In this document: piece by piece, positions 62,959 through 64,000 of the stretch | How the letters are laid out: every line of letters begins with the position of its first letter | Position numbering within the stretch: the first letter of the stretch is position 1 | Position numbers and translations under genes: made by a program | The notes under the pieces: generated by a model | Told to the model about the DNA's origin: nothing | What the model saw: only the letters and a program-made list of their open reading frames with translations | The model's database searches: none | DNA from: Paenibacillus caseinilyticus | GTDB lineage: Bacteria > Bacillota > Bacilli > Paenibacillales > NBRC-103111 | Reading direction: 5' to 3' | DNA length: 64,000 nt | Assembly: GCF_027533645.1 (NCBI RefSeq) | Contig: NZ_JAQAGY010000005.1 | Span: forward strand, 186,001 to 250,000

Positions 62959-64000
62959 GTGGAAGCTACCTTTTCATATAGTTTTCCTGCTCTTAGAGGA
63001 ATACAGGCAGGTGGGGAATTTTATGTCGTGATGTGTCCGCTTAAACTTATACCTAAGATTTTTGTTTTTGATGAAGAAGAAATACCACCTGAGTATAGGG
63101 CGCAGAGGACTTTAAACCGCGCTAGAGTACCTGAGATAGCAAGTTACATATTGGATAATCCGAAGGATTATGTCTTCAGTTCATTAACCGCTTCTGTTGA
63201 TGGACATATGAAATTTCAACCCTATACTAACGACCCAGAATTTAATAGCTTGGGTCGTTTATCGATCTCTTTGGATGCTCGTCTACTGATTAATGATGGT
63301 CAGCACCGTCGCGCGGCCATTGAGGAGGCATTAAAAGTTTCTCCGGAATTAGGTCAAGAGAATATATCAGTTGTTTTCTTTAAGGATGATGGTTTGAAAA
63401 AATGCCAGCAAATTTTCGCTGATTTAAATAGACATGCCGTAAATACAACCTCATCATTAGGTATTTTGTATGAGCACAGAGACCAACTGGCAAACGCTAC
63501 AAAAGAAATTATTCAGCAACTACCTTTGCTTGAGCGCTATACGGATAAAGAGAAGCCATCATTATCGAAATTGTCTCCAAAGATATTCGTACTGAGTAAT
63601 ATTTTCAATACAAACAGTCGAATACTTAACAAAAAAAAGGGAGACTTTGTTTCTGAACTCGAGAAGGAGTTTTTGACTAGCTTTTGGGCGGAACTTTGCG
63701 ATTCGGTTGTAGAGTGGCAAGCTGTACTAAGAAAAGAATTATCACCTACCGAGCTTCGATCGAATTATATTAATGCCCATGGGGTATTTCTAGAAGCCAT
63801 TGGTTCGGTTGGCAACTATCTTTACAATAATCATCCTACGAATTGGTCTACTTATATTAAGCGTATTGCAACAATCGACTGGAGCCGAAGCAATTCGGAA
63901 TGGATGGGACGAGCCTTTGGGCATACAGGAAGAATCAATAAGAACAATGATACGATTAATTTAACTGCCAATATGATAAAAATGAAGCTCGGTATTCCCT
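62959..64000 (+). CDS. dndB: DndB-like DGQHR-domain protein (3' partial)
   Basis: Open from GTG 62959 (GAGGTGA eight bases upstream) to the end of the window, at least 347 codons. The protein begins VEATFSYSFPALRGIQAG. The hallmark motif INDGQHRRAAIEEAL lies at about 112-126, and FADLNRHAVNTTSSLGILYEHRD follows, both typical of the DGQHR/DndB family. In DNA phosphorothioation systems DndB regulates dndCDE. AT-rich composition and position at the edge of a defence island suggest a dnd or related cluster continuing to the right. Whether dndC-E follow cannot be seen. Confidence 0.85.
   Translation, partial: MEATFSYSFPALRGIQAGGEFYVVMCPLKLIPKIFVFDEEEIPPEYRAQRTLNRARVPEIASYILDNPKDYVFSSLTASVDGHMKFQPYTNDPEFNSLGRLSISLDARLLINDGQHRRAAIEEALKVSPELGQENISVVFFKDDGLKKCQQIFADLNRHAVNTTSSLGILYEHRDQLANATKEIIQQLPLLERYTDKEKPSLSKLSPKIFVLSNIFNTNSRILNKKKGDFVSELEKEFLTSFWAELCDSVVEWQAVLRKELSPTELRSNYINAHGVFLEAIGSVGNYLYNNHPTNWSTYIKRIATIDWSRSNSEWMGRAFGHTGRINKNNDTINLTANMIKMKLGIP

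Noticed and set aside
1-64000. CRISPR array, rRNA genes, prophage structural genes, replication origin
   Set aside because: No regularly spaced repeats, no rRNA-like sequence, no phage morphogenesis genes and no DnaA-box cluster were seen.

Overview
The window reads like the chromosome of a high-GC, spore-forming Firmicute, most likely Paenibacillus or a close relative. Supporting signs are strong AGGAGG-type ribosome binding sites, ATGA-coupled operons, YesM/YesN two-component pairs beside solute-binding proteins, sugar ABC importers without their own ATPase, a Firmicute-type PotABCD operon and a CBO0543-type membrane protein. Genus assignment is inference. Most of the window is GC-rich; AT-rich stretches (about 9.3-10.1, 21.3-22.1, 38.6-39.9, 52.2-54.7 and 62.9-64 kb) stand out as probable acquired DNA.

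Layout. 0-3 kb: a heterodimeric ABC exporter with one degenerate ATP site (first subunit cut by the window edge). 3.3-7.1 kb: potABCD polyamine importer. 7.3-11.7 kb: two GNAT acetyltransferases, a MocR-type regulator, small ORFs and an MFS transporter. 11.9-21.2 kb (minus): a sugar-sensing and uptake cluster with response regulator, histidine kinase, membrane-anchored sugar-binding protein, lipoprotein binding protein, then a second binding protein and two permeases. 21.4-22.1 kb: a decayed HTH/PIN toxin-antitoxin-like locus. 22.6-27.5 kb: binding protein, histidine kinase and response regulator without permeases. 27.7-28.7 kb: a secreted protein.

29-35 kb is an RNA-metabolism island. Two WYL regulators face a 440-bp stretch encoding what I read as three tandem Y RNA-like RNAs, followed by a Ro60/TROVE protein (rsr), a YcgL-type nucleotidyltransferase and an RNA 2'-phosphotransferase (kptA). 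The first RNA carries a tRNA-mimicking module: T-arm, acceptor-like stem closed by a triloop, then D-arm. This is the clearest unusual system in the window.

35-44 kb: a glycosyltransferase, a TatD-like hydrolase, small proteins, a MITE-like inverted-repeat element, and an oligopeptide-binding protein paired with a chemoreceptor. 44-64 kb is a defence and DNA-maintenance island. It holds a Wadjet/MksBEF-like operon in the order jetD-jetA-jetB-jetC; an IS30 element and AT-rich cargo flanked by two diverged copies of the jetC 3' end (the second broken in Walker B); sbcDC; small hypothetical genes; a DnaA-related protein with its domains in swapped order; and the start of a dndB gene running off the window.
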